Below are positions 45,729 through 56,301 of a stretch of 64,000 bases of DNA, in pieces. The DNA is from Aromatoleum anaerobium (GTDB lineage: Bacteria; Pseudomonadota; Gammaproteobacteria; Burkholderiales; Rhodocyclaceae). How positions within the stretch are numbered: the stretch's first letter is position 1; each line of letters opens with the position of its first letter. The translations under genes were made by a program, and so were the position numbers. The notes beneath the pieces are model-generated. The model did no database searches, had not been told where the DNA came from, and saw nothing but the letters and a program-made list of their open reading frames with translations. Where the stretch lies: NCBI RefSeq assembly GCF_012910705.2, contig NZ_WTVG02000037.1, positions 248,001 to 312,000 on the forward strand, written 5' to 3'.

Positions 45729-46937
45729 ATGCTCGACGCTTACATTTACGCTGGTCTGCGCTCCCCGATCGGCCGCCACGCCGGCAAGCTCGCCGCGGTT
45801 CGCCCCGACGACCTCGTCGCGACCGTGATCCGCGAAGTGCTCGCCCGCTCGCCGTTCCAGGGCGCCGACGTCGAGGACGTGATCCTCGGCTGCGCGGCCC
45901 AGGCCGGAGAGGATTCGCGCAACGTCGCCCGCCACGCGGCGCTGCTCGCCGGCCTGCCGACAACGGTCGCCGGCCAGACGGTCAACCGCCTGTGCGGCAG
46001 CGGGCTTGCCGCAGTGCTCGACAGCGCGCGCGCGGTGACTTGCGGCGAAGGCGATCTGTACATTGCCGGCGGCGTCGAAAGCATGAGCCGCGCGCCTTTC
46101 GTCGTCGCGAAGGCCGAATCCGCGTACAGCCGCGATTTTAAGGTGTTCGACACGACGATCGGCGCGCGCTTCCCGAATCCGCGCCTCGTCGAAGAGTACG
46201 GCAACGAGAGCATGCCGGAGACCGGCGACAACGTGGCCGCGGAGTTCGGCATCACGCGCGACGCCGCGGATCGCTTCGCCGCCGCGTCTCAGGCGAAATA
46301 CGCGGCATCGAAAGAAGCCGGCTTCTATGCCGGCGAGATCCTTCCGATCTCGGTGCCGACCGGGCGCAAGACGCCGCCGCTGGTCGTCGCCGAGGACGAG
46401 CATCCGCGCCCTGAATCGACGTACGAGGCGCTCGCGAAACTGAAGCCGCTGTTCGCCGACGGCGTCGTCACTGCCGGCAACGCTTCGGGCATCAACGACG
46501 GCGCGGCCGCGCTGATCGTCGGTAGCCGAGCGGCCGGCGAGCGGGCCGGCGCAGCGCCGATGGCACGCATCCTCGGCGGCGCGGTCGCCGGCGTCGAGCC
46601 TCGCATCATGGGCGTGGGGCCAGCCTACGCGATCCCCAAGGCGCTCGCGCGCGCCGGGCTGACGCTCAAGGACATGGACGTCATCGAGATCAACGAGGCG
46701 TTCGCGCCGCAGGTGCTCGGCTGCCTGAAGCTGCTCGACGTCGCGTTCGACGATCCGCGCGTCAATCCGAACGGCGGCGCGATCGCGGTCGGCCATCCGC
46801 TCGGCGCCTCCGGCGCGCGCATCGCGCTGTCGGCCGCGCGCGAACTCGAGCGCCGCGGCGGGCGCTACGCGGTCGTCAGCCTGTGCATCGGCGTCGGCCA
46901 CGGCATCGCGTTGGTCATCGAACGCGTTCCGGCGTGA
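45729..46937 (+). CDS. Thiolase (3-oxoadipyl-CoA/acetyl-CoA acyltransferase type)
   Basis: The protein has 402 residues with all thiolase motifs: VNRLCGSGLAAV with the nucleophilic Cys near residue 90, NPNGGAIAVGHPLGASGAR with a catalytic His, and SLCIGVGHGIAL with the second Cys near the C-terminus. The N-terminus AYIYAGLRSPIGRHAGKLA resembles PcaF/PaaJ, 3-oxoadipyl-CoA thiolases. With the two upstream genes it completes a beta-oxidation spiral for a ring-derived or dicarboxylic CoA ester. Confidence 0.9.
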   Translation: MLDAYIYAGLRSPIGRHAGKLAAVRPDDLVATVIREVLARSPFQGADVEDVILGCAAQAGEDSRNVARHAALLAGLPTTVAGQTVNRLCGSGLAAVLDSARAVTCGEGDLYIAGGVESMSRAPFVVAKAESAYSRDFKVFDTTIGARFPNPRLVEEYGNESMPETGDNVAAEFGITRDAADRFAAASQAKYAASKEAGFYAGEILPISVPTGRKTPPLVVAEDEHPRPESTYEALAKLKPLFADGVVTAGNASGINDGAAALIVGSRAAGERAGAAPMARILGGAVAGVEPRIMGVGPAYAIPKALARAGLTLKDMDVIEINEAFAPQVLGCLKLLDVAFDDPRVNPNGGAIAVGHPLGASGARIALSAARELERRGGRYAVVSLCIGVGHGIALVIERVPA

Positions 46938-46988
46938 TCGCCGCGGGGTGCCGGAGGCCTGCGCCCCGGCATCCTGCTAAACTCGGGC

Positions 46989-47020
46989 GAATTCATGAAT
47001 TCATGAATTCATGAATTCAT
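46989..47020. repeat. Four tandem GAATTCAT units upstream of the DUF853 gene
   Basis: Four perfect 8-bp units lie directly before and into the 5' region of the next gene. Each unit boundary creates an ATG (46995, 47003, 47011), and the three lie in different frames. A change in unit number could therefore alter leader translation, although the main start at 47038 lies outside the repeat. Confidence 0.85.
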
Positions 47021-47037
47021 CCATCGAGGATTTCGCC

Positions 47038-48564
47038 ATGGTCGAGCCGCTCCTGATCGCCCGCGCCGGGAACAAGGACATCAACCTGTTGCCGCGGCTC
47101 GCGAACCGGCACGGCCTGGTCGCCGGCGCGACCGGCACCGGCAAGACGGTGACGCTGCAGAAAATGGCCGAATCCTTCGCCAGCATCGGCGTGCCGGTGT
47201 TCGTCGCCGACATCAAGGGCGACCTGTCCGGCATCGGGGCGCCCGGCGTCGCGAGCGACAAGCTGCTGCAGCGCCTCGCCGCGATCGGCATCACCGACTA
47301 CACGCCGCGCGCCAACACCGTGGTGTTCTGGGACGTGTTCGGCGAGTCCGGCCACCCGGTGCGCGCAACGGTGTCCGACATGGGGCCGCTGCTGCTCGCG
47401 CGCCTCCTGAACCTCAACGAGACGCAGGCCGGCGTGCTGCAGATCGTCTTCCGCATCGCCGACGACAACGGCCTGCTGCTGCTCGACCTGAAGGACCTGC
47501 GCGCGATGGTGCAGCACGTCGGCGAGAACGCGAAGTCCGTCACGACGCAGTACGGCAACGTCTCGGCAGCATCGATCGGCGCGATCCAGCGCGGCCTGCT
47601 CGCGCTCGAGGAGCAGGGCGGCGACCGGTTCTTCGGCGAGCCGATGCTCGACCTCGCTGATCTGATGCAGACCGACGCCGAGGGCCGCGGCGTCATCAAC
47701 GTGCTCGCCGCCGACAAGCTGTACCACTCGCCGGCGCTGTATTCGACTTTCCTGCTGTGGATGCTCGCGGAGCTCTTCGAGCAGTTGCCCGAAGTCGGTG
47801 ACCTCGACCGGCCGAAGCTGGTGTTCTTCTTCGACGAGGCGCATCTCTTGTTCGACGACGCGCCGAAAGCTCTCGTCGACAAGGTCGAGCAGGTCGTGCG
47901 GCTGATCCGCTCGAAAGGCGTCGGCGTGTATTTCGTCACCCAGAATCCGCTCGACGTGCCCGAGTCCGTGCTCGGCCAGCTCGGCAACCGCGTCCAGCAC
48001 GCGTTGCGTGCGTTCACGCCGCGTGACCAGAAAGCCGTCAAGACCGCTGCCGAGACGATGCGCGCGAACCCGGCGTTCGACGCTGCAACGGCAATCACCG
48101 AACTGGGCGTCGGCGAAGCGCTGGTGTCCTTCCTCGATGAAAAAGGCCGTCCCGAAATCGTCGAACGCGCCGCCGTCATCGCGCCCTTCTCGCGACTCGG
48201 CGCGCTGACGGTCGACGAGCGCAGCCAGGCGATCCGCGGCTCGGTGCTGTACGGCCATTACGAGAAGCTGCTCGACCGCGAGTCCGCGTACGAATTACTG
48301 CGGGCGCAGGCGGCTGCGGCGACCGCGGCGGATGCAGCCCAGGCTTCCGGACCTGGCCCGGCCGAAGGTACGGGGTCGGGCGGCCTGATGGGCGGCATGG
48401 GCGACATCCTGTTCGGTTCGACCGGCCCACGCGGCGGCAAACGCGACGGGCTCGTCGATATCGCGGCGAAAACCGTCGCGCGCACGATCGGCAGTTCGGT
48501 CGGACGGCAGATCGTGCGCGGCGTGCTCGGCTCGCTGTTCGGCGGAAGCAGCCGCAAGCGCTGA
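47038..48564 (+). CDS. DUF853/HerA-like ATPase (putative helicase)
   Basis: The protein has 508 residues from ATG 47038, chosen because CGAGGA lies seven bases upstream; a start at 47011 inside the repeat adds nine residues. Walker A is [12 protein letters not shown] near residue 30 and Walker B is [13 protein letters not shown] near 261. The family resembles the HerA/FtsK ATPases, with a Gly-rich low-complexity region (about 435-470) and a basic C-terminus. Its function is not well established; DNA translocation is the family-based guess. Confidence 0.88.
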   Translation: MVEPLLIARAGNKDINLLPRLANRHGLVAGATGTGKTVTLQKMAESFASIGVPVFVADIKGDLSGIGAPGVASDKLLQRLAAIGITDYTPRANTVVFWDVFGESGHPVRATVSDMGPLLLARLLNLNETQAGVLQIVFRIADDNGLLLLDLKDLRAMVQHVGENAKSVTTQYGNVSAASIGAIQRGLLALEEQGGDRFFGEPMLDLADLMQTDAEGRGVINVLAADKLYHSPALYSTFLLWMLAELFEQLPEVGDLDRPKLVFFFDEAHLLFDDAPKALVDKVEQVVRLIRSKGVGVYFVTQNPLDVPESVLGQLGNRVQHALRAFTPRDQKAVKTAAETMRANPAFDAATAITELGVGEALVSFLDEKGRPEIVERAAVIAPFSRLGALTVDERSQAIRGSVLYGHYEKLLDRESAYELLRAQAAAATAADAAQASGPGPAEGTGSGGLMGGMGDILFGSTGPRGGKRDGLVDIAAKTVARTIGSSVGRQIVRGVLGSLFGGSSRKR

Positions 48565-48666
48565 TATCCCGCTCGCCCGGCGTTCGCATTCGGTAATCAC
48601 CCGGCGCCGGGCACTGGCGAGAGGGGCGCGGGTCCAACCGCCACCGATTGCCGGATGGAGGTCCCG

Positions 48667-48963
48667 ATGACGCCACAATCCATCGAATCATTGATTGCCG
48701 AGATCGAAGCCGAAGACAGCATCGACTTCGGTGACCTCGCCATCGGCGAGCACGAAGCGCGCAGCCTGATGGCGCAGCATTTCTGCGCCATCGACCGCCA
48801 ACTCGCCGAACATGGCATGACCGCCGAGGCGAGGCTGGAGGTAATGGCCGCGATAGCCGCGCACACGATGGTGGAAAACCTCGTGCTGCATCTCGGACGC
48901 CTGCGGGGCGCTGCGGCGAAGGAGGATTTTCGCACCTGGATGCGGCGCCACGGCATGAGCTGA
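48667..48963 (+). CDS. Hypothetical small helical protein
   Basis: The protein has 98 residues, is acidic and appears all-helical, with no Cys motif, signal peptide or membrane segment. ATG 48667 follows TGGAGGT at a good distance; the in-frame start four codons earlier lacks a site. No family is recognised. It stands between the HerA-like gene and the chemoreceptor, on the same strand as both, with about 100 nt of featureless DNA on each side. Confidence 0.7.
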   Translation: MTPQSIESLIAEIEAEDSIDFGDLAIGEHEARSLMAQHFCAIDRQLAEHGMTAEARLEVMAAIAAHTMVENLVLHLGRLRGAAAKEDFRTWMRRHGMS

Positions 48964-49095
48964 CCGCTAAAAGATCGAAATAGCCTTAAACTCGTCTGGC
49001 ATTCTGCCGATAACGCTGATGACAGGAAAGCATGTCCGACGGTGCGTGCGCGAGGGCGCCGCAGGCTGACCAATGCGATCGATGGAGAGTGCGAC

Positions 49096-50199
49096 ATGGG
49101 ATGGTTTGGACGCGGGGCGGAACTCGCGGCGCTGCGGCAGGAACTGGCGGCGAGCAGGGAGGACCTCGCGCGTGAACAGCAGCGCGCAGCCGACCTGGAA
49201 GCGAAGCTGGACGCGCAGCGCACGGCGTGCGCGGAGGTGACGCAGCGCAAGGCGGTGCTCGAAGCCTTGTTCGGCAATCTCAAGACCTACGGCCAGACGC
49301 TGGTCACGGTGCAGGGAACTTTCGGCCAACTCGCCGACGGACTGAATGGCCAGCAGGAGGCCGCGCACCGTTCGACGCAGTCCGCCGGCGACAGCGCGGC
49401 GGCAATCGAGCGGATCGCCGAGCGGCTCGACCGGCTTGCCGAGGAAACCCGCGGGACGGTCGACTCGGTCCATCACCTCAACCAGCGCGCGAGCCAGATC
49501 GACGGCATCGTCCGCCTGATCCGCGAGATCGCCGACCAGACGAACCTGCTCGCACTCAACGCGGCGATCGAAGCCGCGCGCGCGGGCGAGCAGGGGCGGG
49601 GCTTCGCGGTGGTCGCCGACGAGGTGCGCAAGCTGGCCGAACGCACCGCGGCGGCGACCAACGAGATATCCGAACTGGTCGGCGCGATCCAGGGGGAAAC
49701 CGGACAGGCGCAGGAGGTGATCCAGGCGCTGGCGGGCAAGGCGGCCGACGCCGCCTCCCAGGGGCGCGACGCGCGCAGCAGCATGACCGAGCTGTCCAGG
49801 CTCGCGCGCGGCATGGCCGACATGATGCGGGATGCGGCGGTGCGCAGCTTCATCGAACTGGCGAAGATGGACCACCTGATCTACAAGATGGAGGTCTACA
49901 AGGCGGCGTCGGGGCATTCGGGGAAGCGGCCGGACGAATTCTCCAGTCATCACAATTGCCGGCTTGGTCATTGGTATTACGAGGGCGCCGGCAAGCGCTT
50001 CGCGGGCCTGCCGGCCTACCGGCGGCTTGAAGCGCCGCACGCGCGGGTGCACGACGGCGGACGCCGCGCGGTGGAGCGCTTGCTGTCGGGCGACAGCCAG
50101 GCGGGCCTGCAGGACATCGCCGCGATGGAGACGGCGAGCATCGAGGTGATGGATTGCCTGCAGGATATCGCCAACAGCGCGCATCCGGTTGCCGTCTGA
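49096..50199 (+). CDS. Cytoplasmic methyl-accepting chemotaxis protein with C-terminal CZB domain
   Basis: The protein has 367 residues without membrane helices. An N-terminal coiled coil (about 8-60) precedes the MCP signalling hairpin, with the highly conserved tip [15 protein letters not shown] near residue 155. A C-terminal CZB zinc-binding domain follows ([21 protein letters not shown]). CZB receptors are known to sense zinc or oxidant such as hypochlorous acid in other bacteria. The start at 49096 begins MGWFGRGAE; the longer frame is rich in Arg and unlikely. No che genes are adjacent. Confidence 0.9.
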   Translation: MGWFGRGAELAALRQELAASREDLAREQQRAADLEAKLDAQRTACAEVTQRKAVLEALFGNLKTYGQTLVTVQGTFGQLADGLNGQQEAAHRSTQSAGDSAAAIERIAERLDRLAEETRGTVDSVHHLNQRASQIDGIVRLIREIADQTNLLALNAAIEAARAGEQGRGFAVVADEVRKLAERTAAATNEISELVGAIQGETGQAQEVIQALAGKAADAASQGRDARSSMTELSRLARGMADMMRDAAVRSFIELAKMDHLIYKMEVYKAASGHSGKRPDEFSSHHNCRLGHWYYEGAGKRFAGLPAYRRLEAPHARVHDGGRRAVERLLSGDSQAGLQDIAAMETASIEVMDCLQDIANSAHPVAV

Positions 50200-50232
50200 G
50201 GAGCCTTCACGCGAAGGCTTTCCTCACTATCG

Positions 50233-51066
50233 TCAACCCAGCTTGAGCCGCTCGCAGATCGCCGTCGTCAGGCTCGCTTGGTTCATGCTGTAGAAGTGCA
50301 GGCCCGGCGCGCCGGCGGCGAGCAGGCGTTCGCACAGGTCGGTAACGACGTCGAGGCCGAACGCGCGGATCGACTCCGTGTCGTCGCCGTAGGCTTCGAA
50401 CTTCTTGCGCATCCAGCGCGGGATCTCGGCGCCGCACGCGTCGGAGAAGCGCGCGAGCTTCGAGAAGCTGCCGATCGGCATGATGCCGGGGACGATCGGG
50501 ATGTCGAGGCCCATCGCGCGGACTTCATCGACGAAGTGGAGGTAGGCGTCGAAGTTGTAGAAGTACTGCGTGATCGCCGAATCGGCGCCGGCCTCGGCCT
50601 TGCGCCTGAACGCGAGCAGATCGTCCTTCGGACTTTTGGCCTGCGGGTGCCATTCGGGATAGGCCGCGACCTCGATGCGGAAGCGGTCGCCGGTCTCGGC
50701 GCGGATGAATTCGACGAGCTCGTTGGCGTAGCGGAACTCGCCGGGATCGCCGACGCCCGACGGTAGGTCGCCGCGCAGCGCGACGATGCGCCGGATCCCG
50801 GCCGACGCGTAGTCGTCGAGGATTTCACGGATGCCGGCGCGCGTCGAGCCGATGCACGACAGGTGCGGAGCGGCTTCGAAGCCGTCGGCGGCGATCTCCC
50901 TGACGGTCGAGAATGTGCGCTCGCGCGTCGAGCCGCCTGCGCCGTACGTCACCGAGAAAAACGCCGGCTTCAGCGCCGCGAGCGCCGCGCGCGTCGCTCG
51001 CAGTTTTTCTTCCCCATCGGGCGTCTGCGGCGGGAAGAATTCGATCGAAAGTTCGGGTCTGTGCAT
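50233..51066 (-). CDS. metF: Methylenetetrahydrofolate reductase
   Basis: The protein has 277 residues. The N-terminus SIEFFPPQTPDGEEKL, VTYGAGGSTRE, and HLSCIGSTRA with the following barrel segments are typical of MetF, the FAD enzyme that makes 5-methyltetrahydrofolate for methionine synthesis. It lies 12 nt after ahcY and should be co-transcribed, so the SAH riboswitch upstream of ahcY probably controls it too. Length is normal for bacterial MetF. Confidence 0.95.
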   Translation of the reverse strand: MHRPELSIEFFPPQTPDGEEKLRATRAALAALKPAFFSVTYGAGGSTRERTFSTVREIAADGFEAAPHLSCIGSTRAGIREILDDYASAGIRRIVALRGDLPSGVGDPGEFRYANELVEFIRAETGDRFRIEVAAYPEWHPQAKSPKDDLLAFRRKAEAGADSAITQYFYNFDAYLHFVDEVRAMGLDIPIVPGIMPIGSFSKLARFSDACGAEIPRWMRKKFEAYGDDTESIRAFGLDVVTDLCERLLAAGAPGLHFYSMNQASLTTAICERLKLG

Positions 51067-51078
51067 GATGCGCCCCGA

Positions 51079-52503
<1,425 letters not shown>

Positions 52504-52539
52504 GTGAGTTCCTTGAACGTGTGGCCGGGAAGGGGTGCT

Positions 52540-52648
52540 GCGGTGGGCTCACCTTCGTCACCCCGTGCCCGGCACGGGTTAAGGTGAGCGCAGTTGCGGA
52601 AAATGAGCCGAGCCTGGGACGAAAGTCTCGCAGCGCTCCTCGGCAGGC
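52540..52648 (-). promoter_or_regulatory. S-adenosylhomocysteine (SAH) riboswitch
   Basis: On the minus strand, the leader of ahcY contains gccgaggagcgctgcgagac (52644-52625), aggctcggc (52615-52607) and caactgcgctcacc (52596-52583). These are the conserved strands of the SAH riboswitch: GCCGAG pairs with CTCGGC to form P1/P2-type helices, and GAGCGC pairs with GCGCTC in the pseudoknot. A second hairpin (cccgtgccgggcacggg) follows. It is a genetic ON switch for SAH clearance in many betaproteobacteria. The exact ends are approximate. Confidence 0.9.
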
Positions 52649-52655
52649 CGGGATT

Positions 52656-52964
52656 ATAACTGTCCGCGACGGCGCGTGGAGCACCGCTTCGATTTGCCGC
52701 CGCGCCCTTTCGGACCGGCCCGGAACGGCGAGAACCGGAGAGGCGACAGTGATCCATCCGAAACCGCGCAGATGTAAGAATGTGCGTTCCGTTTGCAAAA
52801 CCCGGTGATCCAGTCCACAGTGCACCGCAGCGATCTTCAAGTAGCACCGTTGTTGTCCGGTTCAGTATCTGCTTTTCTGCGGTATCTCTCCCTCATCACC
52901 CTGCCGTCTTGAGCTTCGCCCTCACCCCAGGGCACGTCCCTTCATTTTTCAGGATATTCAAGAC
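52656..52964 (+). other. Intergenic region between ahcY leader and cspA
   Basis: About 310 bases without a convincing gene. The left part must hold the ahcY promoter (minus strand). The right part is presumably the long 5' leader typical of cold-shock genes (plus strand), with T/C-rich sequence around 52850-52960. No unambiguous promoter hexamers were read. Confidence 0.5.
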
Positions 52965-53171
52965 ATGGCAACAGGTACCGTAAAGTGGTTCAACGACTCC
53001 AAAGGCTTCGGTTTCATCACCCCGGAAAGCGGTGGCGACGATCTTTTCGCGCACTTCTCCGCGATCCAGGGACAGGGTTTCAAGACCCTGGCCGAAGGCC
53101 AGCGCGTCAGCTTCGACGTCACCTCCGGCCCGAAAGGCCAGCAGGCGTCGAACATCCGTCCGGCTGACTGA
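52965..53171 (+). CDS. Cold-shock domain protein (CspA family)
   Basis: A 68-residue cold-shock protein with the RNA-binding motifs [18 protein letters not shown] and [10 protein letters not shown], and the C-terminal [10 protein letters not shown]. It acts as an RNA chaperone that melts structured mRNA. The usual short length and lack of any extension are normal. An intrinsic terminator follows at 53262-53289. Confidence 0.96.
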   Translation: MATGTVKWFNDSKGFGFITPESGGDDLFAHFSAIQGQGFKTLAEGQRVSFDVTSGPKGQQASNIRPAD

Positions 53172-53261
53172 GCGTTCCCGGCGCGGCATGGCAGCAATGC
53201 CATGCCCTCGGCCCCGCGGGGCCGGGACCCCGGCATTCCTTCAAGAACGCCTCCCCGAGGG

Positions 53262-53289
53262 AAAAATCACGGCGTGTGCCGGATTTTTT
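53262..53289 (+). terminator. Intrinsic terminator between cspA and infA
   Basis: AAAAATC plus CGGC, loop GTGT, then GCCG plus GATTTTT form an 11-bp stem with a single bulged A, followed by T residues. It ends the cspA transcript and shows that the GTG at 53276 in the loop is not the infA start. Confidence 0.8.
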
Positions 53290-53320
53290 CCCTTTCTGCT
53301 TTCCTTCTGGAGAAATCGTC

Positions 53321-53581
53321 ATCGCCAAGGAAGAACTGATCGAAATGAGCGGGATGGTAGTTGAAGTCCTGCCCGACTCCCGTTTCCGCGTCACCCTCGA
53401 CAACGGCCACAACCTCGTTGCCTATTCCGCGGGCAAGATGCGCAAGCACCACATCCGCATCCTGTGCGGCGACAAGGTTTCACTCGAACTTTCCCCTTAC
53501 GACCTCAGCAAGGGGCGTATCACTTTCCGCCATATCGAAGGCCGCGGGCCTCTCGGTCCCCAGCAGCGGCGCAGACGCTGA
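53321..53581 (+). CDS. infA: Translation initiation factor IF-1, apparently with an AUC start codon
   Basis: From 53321 the frame encodes 86 residues matching IF-1: (I)[23 protein letters not shown]..., [28 protein letters not shown], plus a basic C-terminal tail longer than in E. coli IF-1. No ATG, GTG or TTG lies where IF-1 should begin. The codon before Ala-Lys-Glu is ATC, eight bases after GGAG. The only upstream in-frame GTG is in the terminator loop. IF-1 binds the ribosomal A site during initiation. The rare start is inferred from alignment to the family N-terminus. Confidence 0.82.
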   Translation: MAKEELIEMSGMVVEVLPDSRFRVTLDNGHNLVAYSAGKMRKHHIRILCGDKVSLELSPYDLSKGRITFRHIEGRGPLGPQQRRRR

Positions 53582-53656
53582 TCGCGTCCGGCATTCAGGG
53601 CCTGGCCGCCTGAATGCGTCGGCGCGACGGGCTGCTGTCCTCGCCCGCACTCCGTT

Positions 53657-55045
53657 TCACCAGACAAAGAACATCGTCACCCACGGCGCGACCGCGCCTG
53701 CGGCTGCAGTGCAAAAAGCGAGCAGCGCAGCGACCCGGCGCGCGCCGGACGACGGCGCTCGCCGCACGTGCAGCGCGCCGAGCACGAGGCTCGCGCCGGT
53801 CGCCACGGCGAGCAGCAGTCCGCGCACGAGCGGCAGGCTCGCGAGCACGATGCCTTCGGCGCTCAGCAGCGTGACGGTCAGCGCCGACAGGCCGAGGAAC
53901 ACGCCGACGCCGCCGAGCGGAATCAGCGCGTAGGCGAGCCGCCGGTGCGCCGCCGCCTCGCCGAGGAGCCACCCGGCGGCACGCAGCCACAGCGTGATCC
54001 AGCCGCCGATGACGAGCGCCGTCGTGCCGATGTAGCCGAGAATCATCAGGCCGTCGAGCCACGTGAACACGTCGTTCGCTTCGGGGTAATGCGTCAGCAC
54101 CCACCACGGAATGTCGCTGTCGAGCAGCGCGAAGGCGTCGCGCTCGACGAGCCATTCGGCGGCAGCGAGCTTGGCCTGCACGAACCACGGCGACGCCGAC
54201 CACTGGAACGCGCCGATCGCGGTGCCGATGACACCGAACACCAGCAGGCGCGCTTCCCAGACGTCGGTTTCATCGCTGCGCAGTCTCGCGACTTCGGCGC
54301 CGGGCATGCGCCCGGCCAGCTGCACCGCGTCGCGATGACCGCTGCAGCGCCCGCACATGTGGCACGCGGCGGCGCTTTCCATGCGGCGGATGTCGACCAG
54401 CGGCGCGCAATTGACCAGCGTGACCGGTTTTTCCGGATGCGCTCGCCACGCTTCGCGATCGGTGCGGAAATGCACCGGTGCGAGCCGCGCGAGCAGGCCG
54501 AACACGCCGCCGACCGGGCACAGGTGGCGGCACCACACGCGCTTGCCGCGGCCATACACGAGGCCGACCGCAGCCGCTGCGACGGTCGAGCCGCCAAGCA
54601 CGAGCAGCACGGCTTTGGGATATTCATACACGCTGACGAGCTGCCCATACACCGTCGTCGCGAGGAACGCGACGAACGGCCAGCCGCCCCACTTGATCCA
54701 GTGCGGCACCGGACGGCCGAGGCCGACGCGCGACACCTGCTCGGCGACGAAGCCTTCCGGGCACAGCACGCCGCACCACACGCGCCCCATCAGCATCATC
54801 GACACCAGCACGAACGGCCACCAGATGCCCCAGAACACGAACTGCGCGAACAGCGTGAGGTTGTCCCACAGGTGCGCGCCGGATTCGGGCAGCGGCAGGA
54901 AAGCCGGCGTGACAACGAGGAAAACGTAGGCGACGAGCACTGCCCACTGGACCCCGACGATCCAGTTGCTGTGACGGCGCATCAGGTCGCCGAGGCGGGC
55001 GAGCCGCGGCGGGCGCATCGCGGGCAGGCTGCAGCTGCTCGTCAT
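53657..55045 (-). CDS. FtrD-like polyferredoxin membrane protein
   Basis: The protein has 462 residues with several membrane helices and Cys motifs: CGVLCPEGFVAE, CRHLCPVGGVFG and CHMCGRCSGH, which bind Fe-S clusters as in the NapH/FixG/FtrD group. In FtrABCD ferrous iron systems this subunit is thought to supply or remove electrons for the periplasmic oxidation and uptake of iron. The start at 55045 (MTSSCSL) lies 3 nt before the FTR1 stop on the same strand. Last gene of the operon. Confidence 0.85.
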   Translation of the reverse strand: MTSSCSLPAMRPPRLARLGDLMRRHSNWIVGVQWAVLVAYVFLVVTPAFLPLPESGAHLWDNLTLFAQFVFWGIWWPFVLVSMMLMGRVWCGVLCPEGFVAEQVSRVGLGRPVPHWIKWGGWPFVAFLATTVYGQLVSVYEYPKAVLLVLGGSTVAAAAVGLVYGRGKRVWCRHLCPVGGVFGLLARLAPVHFRTDREAWRAHPEKPVTLVNCAPLVDIRRMESAAACHMCGRCSGHRDAVQLAGRMPGAEVARLRSDETDVWEARLLVFGVIGTAIGAFQWSASPWFVQAKLAAAEWLVERDAFALLDSDIPWWVLTHYPEANDVFTWLDGLMILGYIGTTALVIGGWITLWLRAAGWLLGEAAAHRRLAYALIPLGGVGVFLGLSALTVTLLSAEGIVLASLPLVRGLLLAVATGASLVLGALHVRRAPSSGARRVAALLAFCTAAAGAVAPWVTMFFVW

Positions 55046-55047
55046 GG

Positions 55048-55860
55048 TCAGGCTCTCCGGGGCGAGCGGCCGAGCCACGCGAACAGCGTCCAGTAGCCGA
55101 ACCACGCGATCAGCACCGTCAGCGACGGCTGCGCGCGGTAGCCGGCGAACGCCGCGGCGATGCCGCCAGCCGCGCTGCCGTCGGCGAGCAGCGCGGAGCT
55201 GTCCCATACCGGTTCGAGGAGCGGCGGCAGCCATTCCATGTTGATCAGCCGCTCGACGCCCGAGACGAGCAGCGCGGCGGCGAGCAGGCACAGCACGATC
55301 TCGGTCGCGCGGAAGAAAACGCGGCTCGGCAGCCAGTGCGAGCCGCGCTGGATCAGCCACGCGGTGGCCAGCGCCAGCACGAAGCCGAGGCCGGCGCCGG
55401 CGAGCATGCGGTGCAGCGCGTCGCCGGACTGCTCGACGCCGAGGCCGTACAGGAACAGCACGGTCTCGGCCCCTTCGCGGCCGACCGCGATCGCCGCGAG
55501 CAGCGCGACCGATGCGCCGCCCGCGGCGTCGGCGGCTTTCGACAGGCCCGCTTCGAGCTCGCGCTTCAGGTGCCGGCCGTGCGCGCGCATCCACAACACC
55601 ATATGCGTGATCAGGCCGGCGGCGATGATGACGATGGCGGCCTGGAACGCCTCCAGCGCGTCGCCGGCGAGCTGGCTCTGCAGTCCGAGCATCGCCAGCG
55701 CGAGCACGCCGGCGAGCAGCAGCCCGCCGGCCACGCCCGCCCACAGGTGATGGACGCCGATGCGGCCGTCGCCGCGGGCGCGAATCCACGCGTAGAGGAT
55801 GCTGATCACCAGGATCGCTTCGACGCTCTCGCGCCACACGATGAAGAGCGAATTACCCAT
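55048..55860 (-). CDS. FTR1-family iron permease (FtrC-like)
   Basis: The protein has 270 residues with about seven membrane helices. Two REXXE iron motifs are present: WRESVEAIL near residue 10 and VGREGAETVLF near residue 105, the hallmark of the FTR1/EfeU permeases. It imports iron across the inner membrane. The cupredoxin and P19-like genes upstream and the polyferredoxin downstream complete an FtrABCD-type system. Confidence 0.93.
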   Translation of the reverse strand: MGNSLFIVWRESVEAILVISILYAWIRARGDGRIGVHHLWAGVAGGLLLAGVLALAMLGLQSQLAGDALEAFQAAIVIIAAGLITHMVLWMRAHGRHLKRELEAGLSKAADAAGGASVALLAAIAVGREGAETVLFLYGLGVEQSGDALHRMLAGAGLGFVLALATAWLIQRGSHWLPSRVFFRATEIVLCLLAAALLVSGVERLINMEWLPPLLEPVWDSSALLADGSAAGGIAAAFAGYRAQPSLTVLIAWFGYWTLFAWLGRSPRRA

Positions 55861-55880
55861 GATGTTTCCTGAACCTGCGG

Positions 55881-56219
55881 TTACTGGGCGACGAACCGGC
55901 CTTTTGCCGTGTCGGGGTGGAACTCGCCGAAGAACGGGTAGGTGCCCGGCTTCAGCGGCGGAAAGATGGTGCTGCGCGTCACGCCCGGCGCGACGACGAG
56001 CTCCTTGAACGGATTCGTCGTCTCGAACTCCTCGGGGCCGGCGTTGCGGTTCGTCAGCTGCAGGCGAAAGCGGGTGTTGGCCGGCACCGTTATCGTGTCG
56101 GGCGTGAAGCGGCCGTTTTCGGCCACGACTTCGAACGTCGGCAATTCGGCCTGCACGGCGGTTGCCGCCATCAGGGCGGCGATGCCCAGCGTACGGGCGA
56201 TCAGGCGCGGAAGAATCAC
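55881..56219 (-). CDS. Periplasmic cupredoxin-domain protein (FtrB-like)
   Basis: The protein has 112 residues from GTG 56219, giving a signal peptide (VILPRLIARTLGIAALMAATAVQA). The mature part is a cupredoxin-like fold (FTPDTITVPANTRFRLQLTN; FPPLKPGTYPFFGEFHP). In FtrABCD this protein is proposed to oxidise ferrous iron with copper before transport. The frame is open upstream, so the start is uncertain. It lies 20 nt before the permease gene. Confidence 0.8.
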   Translation of the reverse strand: MILPRLIARTLGIAALMAATAVQAELPTFEVVAENGRFTPDTITVPANTRFRLQLTNRNAGPEEFETTNPFKELVVAPGVTRSTIFPPLKPGTYPFFGEFHPDTAKGRFVAQ

Positions 56220-56301
56220 GATCGGGGATTCCGCAATGGCGAAAATGACAAAAACCCCGCGCGGGGCGGGGAGGCCGGGCGGGGCAGGAGGGTGTGCAGG
56301 C

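Noticed and set aside
46938-46988. Intrinsic terminator after the thiolase gene
   Set aside because: An imperfect hairpin (ggggtgccgg with ccggcatcc) can be drawn, but there is no T-run and the stem has mismatches.
53276-53581. GTG at 53276 as the infA start
   Set aside because: The codon lies in the loop of the cspA terminator, has no Shine-Dalgarno sequence, and would add 15 residues with no match to the IF-1 N-terminus.
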